Source: Algibacter luteus
GTDB taxonomy: Bacteria; Bacteroidota; Bacteroidia; Flavobacteriales; Flavobacteriaceae
DNA: 64,000 nt
NCBI RefSeq assembly: GCF_900141715.1
Contig: NZ_FQYK01000008.1
Coordinates: forward strand, 54,312 to 118,311
Reading direction: 5' to 3'
Of this stretch, positions 28,835-38,130 are shown one piece after another. A program made the translations under genes and the position numbers. Below the pieces are notes generated by a model. That model did not search any database. It was not told the DNA's origin and saw only the letters and a list, made by a program, of their open reading frames with translations. Position 1 is the first letter of the stretch. Every line of letters starts with the position of its first letter.

Positions 28835-29899
28835 ATGAAAAAACACAACTTTAGCGCAGGCCCTAGTATTTTACCACAAGAAGTCTTATTAAAAGCTTCT
28901 GAAGCGGTAATTGATTATAATAACACTGGTTTATCTTTAATTGAAATATCACACAGAAGTAAAGATTTTGTTGATATTATGGAAAAAGCAAGAGCTTTAG
29001 TTTTAGAGTTACTTGGTTTAGAAGGTAAAGGATATAAAGCATTATTTTTACAAGGCGGTGCTAGTACACAGTTTTTAATGGTAGCCATGAATCTTTTGGA
29101 AAAAAGAGCTGGATACTTAAATACGGGTGCATGGAGTGAGAAGGCTATAAAAGAAGCCCAAATGTTAGATGATATTTATCAAGTGGCTTCATCTAAAGAT
29201 GCTAACTTTAATTATATCCCTAAAGGTTATACAATTCCTGAAGATTATGATTATTTTCACTGTACTTCAAACAATACCATTGTTGGAACACAGTTAAAAT
29301 CATTTCCAAACTCACCAATACCTATGGTGTGCGATATGAGTAGTGATATATTTTCACGTCAGTTAGATTTTTCTCAATTTGGTATTATTTACGCCGGAGC
29401 TCAAAAAAATATGGGTCCTGCAGGAACAACTCTTGTGGTAGTAAAAGAAGATATTCTTGGAAAAGTATCTCGTAAAATTCCTTCTATCATGGATTACAAA
29501 AAACACATTGGTAGTGGCAGTATGCTTAACACGCCTCCTGTTTTTGCAGTTTATACGTCTATGTTAACTTTAGAATGGTTAAAAGGTCTTGGTGGTATTG
29601 CAGCAGTTGAAGAAGAAAATGAAAAGAAAGCGCGTTTAATGTATTCTGAAATAGATTTGAACCCATTATTTAAAGGATTCGCTGCTAAAGAAGATCGTTC
29701 TTACATGAATGCTACGTTCACCTTAGAAAACGAAAACTTAAAAGAAACTTTCGAATCTATGCTGAAAGAAGCGGGTATTAGTGGCGTAAACGGACACAGA
29801 AGTGTTGGTGGATACAGAGCTTCAATGTACAATGCATTACCAATTGATAGTGTAAAAGCGCTTGTAGAAGTCATGAGCGAATTAGAAAGTAAAGCATAA
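28835..29899 (+). CDS. serC: Phosphoserine aminotransferase
   Basis: 354 residues from the ATG at 28835; the earlier in-frame ATG would add nine residues that do not fit the family. Begins KKHNFSAGPSILPQEVL, with HRSKDF, the PLP site lysine in IIYAGAQKNMGPAG (about 197) and the C-terminal GHRSVGGYRASMYNALP. SerC transfers an amino group from glutamate to 3-phosphohydroxypyruvate, the second step of serine synthesis, and also serves pyridoxal phosphate synthesis. The dehydrogenase for the first step follows 128 bases later. Confidence 0.96.
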   Translation: MKKHNFSAGPSILPQEVLLKASEAVIDYNNTGLSLIEISHRSKDFVDIMEKARALVLELLGLEGKGYKALFLQGGASTQFLMVAMNLLEKRAGYLNTGAWSEKAIKEAQMLDDIYQVASSKDANFNYIPKGYTIPEDYDYFHCTSNNTIVGTQLKSFPNSPIPMVCDMSSDIFSRQLDFSQFGIIYAGAQKNMGPAGTTLVVVKEDILGKVSRKIPSIMDYKKHIGSGSMLNTPPVFAVYTSMLTLEWLKGLGGIAAVEEENEKKARLMYSEIDLNPLFKGFAAKEDRSYMNATFTLENENLKETFESMLKEAGISGVNGHRSVGGYRASMYNALPIDSVKALVEVMSELESKA

Positions 29900-29909
29900 T
29901 AAATATTAC

Positions 29910-29939
29910 AGTAAGCAGTCTCAATTTATAGTGCTTACT
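29910..29939 (+). promoter_or_regulatory. Hairpin in the serC-serA interval
   Basis: AGTAAGCA (29910-29917) and TGCTTACT (29932-29939) are perfect complements around a 14-base loop, 10 bases after the serC stop. No T run follows, so it is more likely an mRNA processing or stability element than a terminator. Confidence 0.4.
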
Positions 29940-30027
29940 TAGACATAAAAACAAATTATAAATTGAAGTACAGAGGTAATAGTAATTTCAACTTTACACT
30001 CTTAAACTTTAACATTAAACATAAAAA

Positions 30028-30978
30028 ATGAAAGTATTAGCAAACGACGGAATTTCTCAAAGCGGAATTGATGCCTTAGATAAAGCTGGTTTCGATGTTA
30101 TCACAACCACAGTGGCTCAAGAACAATTGATTAATTATATAAACGAAAAAGACATCGCTGTTTTATTAGTTAGAAGTGCAACAACAGTAAGAAAAGATTT
30201 AATTGACGCTTGTCCAGGTTTGAAAATAATTGGCCGTGGTGGCGTTGGTATGGATAACATCGATGTTGAATATGCAAGAGAAAAAGGTTTAAAAGTAATT
30301 AACACACCTGCAGCCTCTTCACACTCAGTTGCTGAATTGGTATTCGGGCACTTTTATGGTTTAGCACGTTTTTTACATAACTCCAACAGAGATATGCCTT
30401 TAGAAGGAGATAGCAACTTCAAAGGACTAAAAAAAGCATATGCAAAAGGTACTGAGCTTAAAGGAAAAACCTTGGGTGTTTTAGGGTTTGGTCGTATTGG
30501 TCAAGCTACAGCTAAAGTAGCACTTGGTGTTGGAATGAAAGTAGTCGCTTTTGATCCGTTTTTAGCAGAAGCAGATTTAGAGTTAGAATTTTTTGATGGT
30601 CAAAAAGTAAACTTCAATATTAAAACAATTTCTAAAGAAGACGTTTTAAAACAATCAGATTTTATCTCACTTCATGTGCCAGCTCAAAAAGACTACGTAA
30701 TTGATGAAGCAGAGTTTAACATGATGAAAGATGGTGTGATTATAGCTAATGCTGCGCGAGGCGGTGTGGTAAATGAAGTTGCATTAGTAAAAGCCATTGA
30801 AAGCGGGAAAGTTGCTAGAGCAGCTTTAGATGTTTTTGAAAAAGAACCTAAACCAGAAATGCAATTATTAATGAATCCTGCTTTATCTCTAACACCTCAT
30901 ACCGGTGCTGCAACTAATGAAGCACAAGATAGAATTGGTACAGAATTAGCATCACAAATTATTAATATCTTAGGATAG
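30028..30978 (+). CDS. serA: D-2-hydroxyacid dehydrogenase, probable phosphoglycerate dehydrogenase
   Basis: 316 residues. The NAD-binding motif is LGVLGFGRIGQATAKV (about 149), the catalytic Arg is in NAARGGVVNE (about 245), the Glu and the His are in LDVFEKEP and LTPHTGAATNEA (about 290). The family holds 3-phosphoglycerate dehydrogenase, lactate and glyoxylate dehydrogenases. Placement right after serC argues for 3-phosphoglycerate dehydrogenase. No ACT or other regulatory domain is present, so feedback inhibition by serine through that domain is not expected. A terminator follows. Confidence 0.87.
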   Translation: MKVLANDGISQSGIDALDKAGFDVITTTVAQEQLINYINEKDIAVLLVRSATTVRKDLIDACPGLKIIGRGGVGMDNIDVEYAREKGLKVINTPAASSHSVAELVFGHFYGLARFLHNSNRDMPLEGDSNFKGLKKAYAKGTELKGKTLGVLGFGRIGQATAKVALGVGMKVVAFDPFLAEADLELEFFDGQKVNFNIKTISKEDVLKQSDFISLHVPAQKDYVIDEAEFNMMKDGVIIANAARGGVVNEVALVKAIESGKVARAALDVFEKEPKPEMQLLMNPALSLTPHTGAATNEAQDRIGTELASQIINILG

Positions 30979-31011
30979 ATTAATAAAATTGTGACTAATT
31001 AAAGATTAATG

Positions 31012-31042
31012 AGTCCTAACTATAGCAGTTGGGGCTTTTTTT
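31012..31042 (+). terminator. Intrinsic terminator after the serC-serA genes
   Basis: AGTCCTAACT (31012-31021) pairs with AGTTGGGGCT (31027-31036), including G-U pairs, around a five-base loop, followed by a run of T to 31042. Confidence 0.75.
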
Positions 31043-31096
31043 GTACATTCAACTTCAATTTTTCAAATTATATTAATCAATAACAATTATAAAATC

Positions 31097-31735
31097 ATGT
31101 CTGGAATTTTAGATTTATTAAACAGTGACCTAGGAAAAACATTAATTAACGGCGTTTCTAGTCAAACAAAACAACCTCAAAATAAAACACAAGATGTTTT
31201 AACAATGGCTTTGCCAGTTTTAATGCAAGCCATGAGACGTAATGCATCAACTCCTCAAGGAGCAGAAGGCTTATTAAGTGCTTTAAACAGTAAGCACGAC
31301 GGAAGTATACTTGATAATTTAGGTGGACTTTTTAGTGGAGGTGTTGATCAAAATGTGATGTCCGACGGTGAGAAAATCCTTGGACATGTATTAGGTAATA
31401 AACAACGTAACGTACAGAATACTTTAGGTGCTAAAGCAGGAATGGACGCTGATTCTGTTGCGCAAATACTAAAAGTTGCGGCACCAATTTTAATGGGTGT
31501 ATTAGGTAAACAAACCAGACAAAATAATGTGAGTAGTCCAAATGCAATTGATGGATTACTTGGTGGTTTATTAAAGGGTAATTCCCCTCAACAAGAACAA
31601 AGCTTTTTAGAATCGATACTTGATGCTGATGGTGATGGTAGTGTTATTGATGATGTTGCTGGCATGGTTTTAGGTGGAAACAAAAAGAAAGGTGGCCTTG
31701 GTGGATTACTAGGAGGCTTATTCGGAAGAAAATAA
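31097..31735 (+). CDS. DUF937 family protein
   Basis: 212 residues, cytoplasmic by the lack of a signal. It begins MSGILDLLNSDLGKTLINGV, then has LPVLMQAMRRNASTPQGAEG and a repeat of the same idea, VAAPILMGVLGK, typical of DUF937 proteins (YidB-like). The C-terminus is rich in glycine (GGLGGLLGGLFGRK). No activity is known for the family. Its own terminator follows and it stands alone between the serine genes and a lipoprotein. Confidence 0.85.
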   Translation: MSGILDLLNSDLGKTLINGVSSQTKQPQNKTQDVLTMALPVLMQAMRRNASTPQGAEGLLSALNSKHDGSILDNLGGLFSGGVDQNVMSDGEKILGHVLGNKQRNVQNTLGAKAGMDADSVAQILKVAAPILMGVLGKQTRQNNVSSPNAIDGLLGGLLKGNSPQQEQSFLESILDADGDGSVIDDVAGMVLGGNKKKGGLGGLLGGLFGRK

Positions 31736-31762
31736 TACCAAATCTCTATAAATAGTTAAAAA

Positions 31763-31789
31763 AGTCAACATTACGTTGGCTTTTTTTTT
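31763..31789 (+). terminator. Intrinsic terminator of the DUF937 gene
   Basis: AGTCAAC (31763-31769) and GTTGGCT (31775-31781) form a seven-pair stem with one G-U pair around a five-base loop, then nine T. Confidence 0.8.
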
Positions 31790-31941
31790 GTTAAAAACAT
31801 TTAAAAAGAACGCACTAAGGAATGATTTTTGTAAATTTAATAAGAAAGCTAATACTTTTTACTCACAACAGAATTAGTTTAAGTTTTACTTTTATTAAAA
31901 TCACAAATTCTGTATTTATTCAAAAAAAATGCCTAAATGCC

Positions 31942-32382
31942 ATGAAAAAAATAAGTTATATCCTTTGCATTTCAATGTTTATTGTAAGCTGCAACACAAC
32001 TAAAAAAGTGGCAAAAACATCTACAGATGAGCAATTGGAAAGTTTAAAACAAAATGATACTGTAAAAATTGCTAATGACGACATAGAATATGAAATCATG
32101 ATTATAGAGCCTGGTTTCAATTTTTGGCTTGCTAGTATAGCCAAACAACGCGGTTATTACTCGCAAGAATTCTTAGAAAACAGAAACAATCTTTATGTTA
32201 TGGAATGGAATCAGCGTGTTTTGCTTCCTCAACAATACAGAACAGATTTATACGAATTACAAATTGATTATCAACAAGGTATAGATTATGGTTATGAAGT
32301 TAATTATGTGCTTTACAATTATTTTATATACTTTCAGAGAAAATACAATCAGAGATTAGGACCGTTCATTCCTAGAATTTAA
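31942..32382 (+). CDS. DUF6146-like lipoprotein
   Basis: 146 residues from the ATG at 31942, chosen because it starts a lipoprotein signal (MKKISYILCISMFIVSCNTT, Cys at residue 17). The mature part has FNFWLASIAKQRGYYSQEF and then tyrosine-rich YVMEWNQRVLLPQQYRTDLY and VNYVLYNYFIYFQRKYNQ. I associate this pattern with DUF6146, a Bacteroidota family of unknown function. Two small membrane-protein genes follow closely on the same strand. Confidence 0.75.
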   Translation: MKKISYILCISMFIVSCNTTKKVAKTSTDEQLESLKQNDTVKIANDDIEYEIMIIEPGFNFWLASIAKQRGYYSQEFLENRNNLYVMEWNQRVLLPQQYRTDLYELQIDYQQGIDYGYEVNYVLYNYFIYFQRKYNQRLGPFIPRI

Positions 32383-32399
32383 ATCTATTTTATTTATTT

Positions 32400-32720
32400 T
32401 TGCATAAAATTGCAACTTTGGAAAAATTAAAAGCCCGTTGGGGCATAGAACATAATTGGCAAATAATCGTTATACTGATAGTATTTGCAGTTACAGGTTC
32501 TACGGCATCATACATAGGCAAACCCATACTTTCATTTTTAAATATTACGACTGAAACCTTTTCAAGTTTCGGTTATTGGACCCTACGAATCGTTTTACTT
32601 TTTATAGTTTACCAATTTTTGCTGGTGTTTTTTGGGTGGTTATTTGGTCAGTATAAATTTTTCTGGAACTTCGAAAAAAAGATGCTTCGTAGATTAGGTT
32701 TAAAACGATTTATAGATTAA
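32400..32720 (+). CDS. DUF6787-like small membrane protein
   Basis: 106 residues with a short cytoplasmic start (LEKLKARWGIEHNWQ), a first membrane helix (about 22-42), a second (about 62-85), and a basic tail FEKKMLRRLGLKRFID. This layout is that of DUF6787, whose members are sometimes named wrongly after prolipoprotein diacylglyceryl transferase. The start follows the DUF6146 stop by 17 bases. Its TAA overlaps the ATG of the next gene (TAATG), so the two are translationally coupled. Confidence 0.75.
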   Translation: MHKIATLEKLKARWGIEHNWQIIVILIVFAVTGSTASYIGKPILSFLNITTETFSSFGYWTLRIVLLFIVYQFLLVFFGWLFGQYKFFWNFEKKMLRRLGLKRFID

Positions 32721-33052
32721 TGCATCGTATCAAGGAACATATCATTTTTCGTTTACTAACATTTTTGTTGGTAATAGCATTAATGGTACCTTCTACTATT
32801 AAATTAATCCATGTTTTTGAGCATCATGAACATGAAATATGTGTTGGTGGAAACACAACTCATATTCATAAAATAGATTTAGATTGTGAGTTTCAAAAAT
32901 TTCAATTGACAACACATTTTAACCTTCCCGATGTCGATTTTGCGGTTTTTCAACCTAAAAAAATCTCAACATCTATTGAGTCTCAATACTTCTTTTTAAG
33001 TAAATATCAACGTTTACATTTTTCCCTCAGGGGTCCTCCTTCATTAGTTTAA
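32720..33052 (+). CDS. Small histidine-rich exported or membrane protein
   Basis: 110 residues. One hydrophobic helix or uncleaved signal (about 10-30), then a cluster of potential metal ligands, HVFEHHEHEICVGGNTTHIH, and CEF shortly after. The end is KYQRLHFSLRGPPSLV. It overlaps the preceding stop by one base and lies 68 bases before a TonB-dependent receptor that has its own histidine-rich loop. Together these suggest a periplasmic helper that binds zinc, copper or a like metal, but no family is recognised. Confidence 0.7.
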   Translation: MHRIKEHIIFRLLTFLLVIALMVPSTIKLIHVFEHHEHEICVGGNTTHIHKIDLDCEFQKFQLTTHFNLPDVDFAVFQPKKISTSIESQYFFLSKYQRLHFSLRGPPSLV

Positions 33053-33120
33053 TAATTTTTACTGAGCTCAACTTTAAGAGCTTTAGCTATTTTTTTTATT
33101 AAATAAAATGAACAAATTAT

Positions 33121-35379
33121 ATGAAATCATTATTAAACGCATTGCTATTGTTAGCAATCACAAGTATTTACAGTCAAAATACATTTAGTGGTAAAATTAC
33201 AGACTCTCAAACCTCAGAACCACTATCATTCGTAAATATCTATTTTTCCGATCTTGAAAAAGGCACAGTTACAAATGAAAATGGAGTTTTTCAAATTGAA
33301 AATATCCCTACAGGGAAACATCAAATTATTTTTTCTATGATTGGTTACGAAACACAATCAGTTTCAATAAACATCTCAACAGAAACCAAATTTGAAATTA
33401 AGTTAATGCCCACCGCCATAGAAATGGAAAGTATTATCATTTCTACACCTTTTCACAAACTACAGAGTGAAAATGTTATGAAGGTGGAACAAAAATCTGT
33501 CAAAGAGTTAAAATCCAGCGGTGCAGTAACGCTTGCAGAAGGTATCACCAATATAGCTGGTGTAGAAAGTATTACTACTGGATTAAGTATAGGAAAACCC
33601 GTTATTAGAGGGTTAAGTTCAAACAGAGTGCTTGTTTACACTCAAGGCATTCGCTTAGAAAATCAGCAATATGGCGATGAGCATGGTTTAGGCGTAAACG
33701 AAACAGGTATTGAAAGTGTAGAAGTTATTAAAGGTCCAGCTTCGTTGTTATATGGAAGTGATGCCCTTGGTGGCGTTTTGTATTTAAACCCAGAGCGTTT
33801 TGCAAATACCAATTCGTCTTCAGGCGATTTTGGCGGTAACTATTTTAGTAACACACAAGGTTACAGTACCAATGCAGGTGTTAAAGTTTCAGGAGATGAA
33901 TTTAAATTTTTATTTAGAGGAAGTTTAGCAGAACATGCTGATTATAAAACGAATGATTACCGTGTAACAAACACACGTTTTAGAGAACAAGATTTAAAAG
34001 CTGGTATAGCCTACCATAACAATGCATTTAAAACAGAATTTCGTTATAACGTAAACCAATCTAAACTCGGAATTCCTGAAGACATAGGCATACAGAACAC
34101 CAACAGAATGCCACTTCTGCCCTACCAAGAAGTTACCAATCATGTGTTTAGTTCAAAATCTACATTGTTTTTTAATGATTCGAAATTAGATATCAGTTTA
34201 GGGTATATTTATAACAATAGAAAAGAATTTGAAGAGCATCACCATGACGAGGATGAAGATCATCATGACGAAGATGAGCATGACGAAGATGAACACGAAG
34301 AAGAAGAGCATCATGATGAAGCAGATGAAATTCTAGAAGCAGCTTTGAATATGAAACTCTCAACCGCGAGTTACGATGTGAAGTATAGTCTACCTAATCT
34401 TGGGAAAGTTGAAACTATTTTTGGAGTTCAAGGCATGAATCAAGTTAATGCTAATTATGGTGAAGAAGCCTTAATACCCAATGCCACAACTAACGATATA
34501 GGTGTATTTGCAACATCTCATATTCATTTTGATAAAGCCGATATTCAATTAGGTGCTCGATATGATAATAGACACTTAAATATTGAAAATAGTCTCAACA
34601 AAACCTTCAACAGTTTTAATGGCGCCTTAGGGTTTAAAACAAATATCACACCTGCAATAACAACACGAGTTAATTTAGCAACTGGTTTTAGAGCGCCTAA
34701 TTTATCTGAATTAGCATCCGATGGGTCTCATGGTGGAACCAATCGGTATGAAATTGGAAACATCGATTTAAATAACGAACAAAATTTTCAAACCGATGTG
34801 GCATTCGAATTTAAAAATGAACATTTAGAATTATTTGCCAACGGGTTTTATAATACCATAAACGATTACATTTTTTTAGCTCCTACCAGCGAGATTATTG
34901 ATGAAGACCCCGTTTTCAGGTATGCTCAAGAAGATGCCAAATTATATGGTGGGGAGTTTGGATTGCATTTACATCCACATCCTCTAGATTGGATTCATTT
35001 TGAAAGCAGTTTTGCAATGGTAACTGGCAAGCAAGATAATGGTGCGTATTTACCATTAATTCCAGCAAATAATTTAACCAATACCATTAGAGTAGAATTT
35101 GAAAATAATTCTATAAACCAAGGCTATGCTTTTATAACCTTACGCTCTACTTTTAACCAGAATAATGTGAGTATTTTTGAAACTCCAACCGGAAGTTATA
35201 ATTTGCTTAGTGCCGGTTTAGGAGGAAATTTAACCCTTTTTAAAAACGAAGTAAGTTTTAGTCTTTCTGGAACTAACCTAACTAATAAAACTTATATTAA
35301 TCATTTATCTCGATTAAAACCAGACGGTATTTTTAATATGGGTAGAAATATTAGTCTTGCGTTTACTTATAACCTTTAG
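33121..35379 (+). CDS. TonB-dependent receptor with histidine-rich loop, probable metal importer
   Basis: 752 residues. Signal peptide (to about YSQ, residue 19), carboxypeptidase-like regulatory domain (about 22-105), plug domain (about 125-225, with GKPVIRGLSSNRVLVYTQGI and VIKGPASLLYGSDALGGV), then the beta-barrel ending in NMGRNISLAFTYNL. Residues about 370-405 form a loop of His, Asp and Glu (EEHHHDEDEDHHDEDEHDED), like the histidine-rich external loops of zinc receptors of the ZnuD type. Predicted to carry a divalent metal or metal complex across the outer membrane with TonB energy. The metal is inferred from the loop only. Confidence 0.88.
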   Translation: MKSLLNALLLLAITSIYSQNTFSGKITDSQTSEPLSFVNIYFSDLEKGTVTNENGVFQIENIPTGKHQIIFSMIGYETQSVSINISTETKFEIKLMPTAIEMESIIISTPFHKLQSENVMKVEQKSVKELKSSGAVTLAEGITNIAGVESITTGLSIGKPVIRGLSSNRVLVYTQGIRLENQQYGDEHGLGVNETGIESVEVIKGPASLLYGSDALGGVLYLNPERFANTNSSSGDFGGNYFSNTQGYSTNAGVKVSGDEFKFLFRGSLAEHADYKTNDYRVTNTRFREQDLKAGIAYHNNAFKTEFRYNVNQSKLGIPEDIGIQNTNRMPLLPYQEVTNHVFSSKSTLFFNDSKLDISLGYIYNNRKEFEEHHHDEDEDHHDEDEHDEDEHEEEEHHDEADEILEAALNMKLSTASYDVKYSLPNLGKVETIFGVQGMNQVNANYGEEALIPNATTNDIGVFATSHIHFDKADIQLGARYDNRHLNIENSLNKTFNSFNGALGFKTNITPAITTRVNLATGFRAPNLSELASDGSHGGTNRYEIGNIDLNNEQNFQTDVAFEFKNEHLELFANGFYNTINDYIFLAPTSEIIDEDPVFRYAQEDAKLYGGEFGLHLHPHPLDWIHFESSFAMVTGKQDNGAYLPLIPANNLTNTIRVEFENNSINQGYAFITLRSTFNQNNVSIFETPTGSYNLLSAGLGGNLTLFKNEVSFSLSGTNLTNKTYINHLSRLKPDGIFNMGRNISLAFTYNL

Positions 35380-35503
35380 GAGAGATAATGGATTATAACA
35401 TAAATACAAACGAATTTTATGAAATCAAACCTATCGAAAAAAATTACTAACTTCGTTTAACATGTCGTAATAACACGAGGTACTAATTATTTAAAACATT
35501 TAT

Positions 35504-35971
35504 ATGAAAACTTGGCGTTTTAAAGTAAAAAGTAATCCAGTTGAAATTAGTAAGAAATTAGAATCTTCTCTAGGAGCAGTTAAAGGATTTGTTTTTGATA
35601 TGAATCAAGACAACAGTGATTCAGTAACATTTAAAGTTCGCAAGCGTATTTTATATGCGTGGTACATGGTATTTCAAAACTGGACTGTTGTTAATGGTAA
35701 ATTAATAAAATCTAATGCAGAAAATAAAACCAATGTAGAAATTTCATTTCATCAGCACTTTTTAATAACACTAATCATCATGACTCAAATGTTTTTAGGA
35801 ATAGGTTTATTAGTTGGAATTATTTCAGGAATTAGTAACAATACTTCTATGTATTTTCTTGGAGGCATACTTATAGTTTTAGCAATTGTTATTTGGATCG
35901 CAATACAGAAGAAATTTGAAAAAGATATTCTAAAATATAAATCTTTAATTACTCAAATTTTAGAATCTTAG
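35504..35971 (+). CDS. Hypothetical membrane protein, 155 residues
   Basis: 155 residues. The first 85 residues look like a soluble domain (MKTWRFKVKSNPVEISKKLE; FQNWTVVNGKLIKSNAENK) and two membrane helices follow at about 88-110 and 115-135, then a basic tail KKFEKDILKYKS. I recognise no family. The gene is alone between the receptor and a terminator shared with guaB on the other strand. Confidence 0.65.
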   Translation: MKTWRFKVKSNPVEISKKLESSLGAVKGFVFDMNQDNSDSVTFKVRKRILYAWYMVFQNWTVVNGKLIKSNAENKTNVEISFHQHFLITLIIMTQMFLGIGLLVGIISGISNNTSMYFLGGILIVLAIVIWIAIQKKFEKDILKYKSLITQILES

Positions 35972-36024
35972 TAATTTTGATTGTTAGACATCAAGTACAA
36001 CGGTAAAACGAAAGTCTTAAAAAC

Positions 36025-36055
36025 AAAAAGCTACACTTAAACAGTGTAGCTTTTT
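36025..36055. terminator. Bidirectional terminator between 35971 and guaB
   Basis: AAAAAGCTACACT and AGTGTAGCTTTTT form a nearly perfect stem (36025-36037 with 36043-36055, one mismatch) around TAAAC. The A and T runs make it work for the plus gene at 35504 and for guaB on the minus strand. Confidence 0.85.
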
Positions 36056-36077
36056 GTTTTTCTATAATATAGGAATA

Positions 36078-37550
36078 CTACCTAGAATAATTTGGAGATT
36101 CCTTTGTAATGGTTACATCATGTGGGTGGCTCTCGTTGATACCACTTGCCGTAATTTTAACAAACTGTCCTGTTTCTTTAAGTGTCTCTATATCTTTTGC
36201 ACCACAGTAGCCCATGCCAGCGCGTAACCCTCCAATAAACTGGTGGATACTTTCAAATAAATCGCCTTTATATGGAACACGTCCTACAATACCTTCTGGT
36301 ACTAATTTTTTAATATCATCTTCAACATCTTGGAAGTAGCGGTCTTTACTACCTTGTTTCATGGCTTCAACAGAACCCATTCCTCGATAAGATTTAAACT
36401 TTCTGCCTTCGTAAATAATAGTTTCTCCTGGAGATTCTTTTGTTCCTGCTAAAAGGGAACCTAACATAACTGTATCCGCTCCTGCGGCAATGGCTTTAGG
36501 AATATCACCTGTGTAACGAATACCACCATCTGCAATCACTGGAACACCTGAGCCTTTTATGGCCGCAGCAACTTCCAACACCGCAGAAAACTGAGGAAAC
36601 CCAACTCCTGCAACAACACGTGTTGTACAAATAGAACCTGGACCTATACCAACTTTTACAGCATCAGCTCCTGCTTCAACTAGATATTTAGCAGCCGCCC
36701 CTGTGGCTATATTACCAACAATGACATCAAGTTTTGGGAATTTAGCTTTAATTTCCTTAAGTACACTTACCACACCTTTGGTATGACCGTGCGCTGTATC
36801 GATAACAACGGCATCAACACCAGCTTTAACCAATGCTTCTGCTCTATCAACTGCATCGCCTGTAACGCCAATGGCTGCAGCAACACGTAAACGCCCATAT
36901 TTATCTTTATTGGCGTTTGGTTTCTGACTTAACTTAGTAATATCTCTAAAGGTTATTAAACCCGACAGTTTAAAATGATCGTCAACAATAAGAAGTTTTT
37001 CTATTTTATGTTGTTGAAGAATTTTTTCGGCATCTTGTAATGAAGTGCCTACTGCAGCTGTAACCAGATTTTCACTTGTCATGACCTCAACAATTGGACG
37101 TTTGTTATCATGCTCGAAACGTAAATCACGATTGGTTACAATACCTTTTAAAGTTCCTTCTTCATCAACGATTGGAATACCACCAATACTATATTCAGAC
37201 ATATATTTTTTGGCGTGTTTTACTTTCGCTGTCAGAGGTAAAGTTACTGGATCGATAATCATTCCGCTTTCTGCACGTTTTACCTTTTTTACCTTTTGTG
37301 CTTGAGCTTCAATAGACATATTTTTATGAAGCACTCCAATACCACCTTCTTGAGCCATGGCAATAGCCATTTTGCTTTCTGTAACCGTATCCATGGCAGC
37401 AGAAATAATTGGTACATTAATGGTGATGTTTCGTGTAAACTTTGTTTGAATATTGACTTCGCGCGGAAGTACTTCTGAAAAGGCTGGAACTAATAGAACG
37501 TCGTCGTAGGTTAACCCTTCTCCAACTATTTTGTTTTCGTGTGCAGTCAT
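36078..37550 (-). CDS. guaB: Inosine-5'-monophosphate dehydrogenase
   Basis: 490 residues. The TIM barrel holds the catalytic cysteine in [19 protein letters not shown] (about 308) and the phosphate-binding [11 protein letters not shown]. Two CBS domains sit between about 95 and 205 ([31 protein letters not shown]), where adenine and guanine nucleotides may regulate. It oxidises IMP to XMP with NAD; GuaA at 12.7 kb then makes GMP. A TATATTTG box and a GCAATTA inverted repeat lie just upstream. Confidence 0.97.
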   Translation of the reverse strand: MTAHENKIVGEGLTYDDVLLVPAFSEVLPREVNIQTKFTRNITINVPIISAAMDTVTESKMAIAMAQEGGIGVLHKNMSIEAQAQKVKKVKRAESGMIIDPVTLPLTAKVKHAKKYMSEYSIGGIPIVDEEGTLKGIVTNRDLRFEHDNKRPIVEVMTSENLVTAAVGTSLQDAEKILQQHKIEKLLIVDDHFKLSGLITFRDITKLSQKPNANKDKYGRLRVAAAIGVTGDAVDRAEALVKAGVDAVVIDTAHGHTKGVVSVLKEIKAKFPKLDVIVGNIATGAAAKYLVEAGADAVKVGIGPGSICTTRVVAGVGFPQFSAVLEVAAAIKGSGVPVIADGGIRYTGDIPKAIAAGADTVMLGSLLAGTKESPGETIIYEGRKFKSYRGMGSVEAMKQGSKDRYFQDVEDDIKKLVPEGIVGRVPYKGDLFESIHQFIGGLRAGMGYCGAKDIETLKETGQFVKITASGINESHPHDVTITKESPNYSR

Positions 37551-37553
37551 GAT

Positions 37554-37584
37554 GCAATTACAGTTATAATTGCGTGCAAATATA
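37554..37584 (-). promoter_or_regulatory. guaB -7 box with inverted repeat at the start site
   Basis: A minus-strand -7 box TATATTTG lies at 37584-37577; a matching -33 TTG is not clear. GCAATTA (37554-37560) and TAATTGC (37567-37573) form a 7-6-7 inverted repeat that would cover the expected start site near 37570, right before the guaB ATG at 37550. A repressor there would block initiation. Confidence 0.4.
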
Positions 37585-37641
37585 CAATTTAAAAATAGAT
37601 TTTTACACCTATTAATTGTTAAGAAATTAATAAGAGTATTT

Positions 37642-38130
37642 TTAGGATTTTTTAAACAACTGTTTAAAAATAATGACTGTTGAAGTTGTAAATGTAATAG
37701 TCATTAAAAAGCCCGAAAACATCACAATATACTTCATCCAGAGGACACCTATCCATAACAAATATAGTCCGCCAAAAGTTAAAAGTACTGAAACGAATGG
37801 TTCTATAATAAGAAACAATTTTAGCTTTCTGTTGAGTTTAGTTATTGAAACAAGTCCGCCAACTAAAAAGAAAATAATGGACATGGATAAAATATGGTTA
37901 TGTACCAAGGTTAGCATTTCTTGATCGCTTTTTTTGAAACGCATAACCTCTGCGTTTTCATCGTCTTCATTTCCTAAATAATGCTCTTCTATACCGTTCG
38001 GGTTAGCTGAAGAGGTTTCGCCTACAAATAATAAACCCGTATAAAAACCAATACTTAATAGGATTACAAATGCACCGATTAACAATTTAATCTCTTTAGG
38101 AAGCGTAATTATTAATCCGTTTAGTTGCAT
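37642..38130 (-). CDS. Four-helix membrane protein paired with FMN-binding protein
   Basis: 162 residues with about four hydrophobic helices (near 14-35, 78-100, 105-125, 133-158). A periplasmic or cytoplasmic acidic loop, [18 protein letters not shown], is between the first two, followed by [20 protein letters not shown] where two histidines sit at a membrane edge and could bind heme or metal. It follows the FMN-binding gene with no gap, so the two are co-expressed. No family recognised. A role in transmembrane electron transfer fits but is inference. Confidence 0.7.
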   Translation of the reverse strand: MQLNGLIITLPKEIKLLIGAFVILLSIGFYTGLLFVGETSSANPNGIEEHYLGNEDDENAEVMRFKKSDQEMLTLVHNHILSMSIIFFLVGGLVSITKLNRKLKLFLIIEPFVSVLLTFGGLYLLWIGVLWMKYIVMFSGFLMTITFTTSTVIIFKQLFKKS

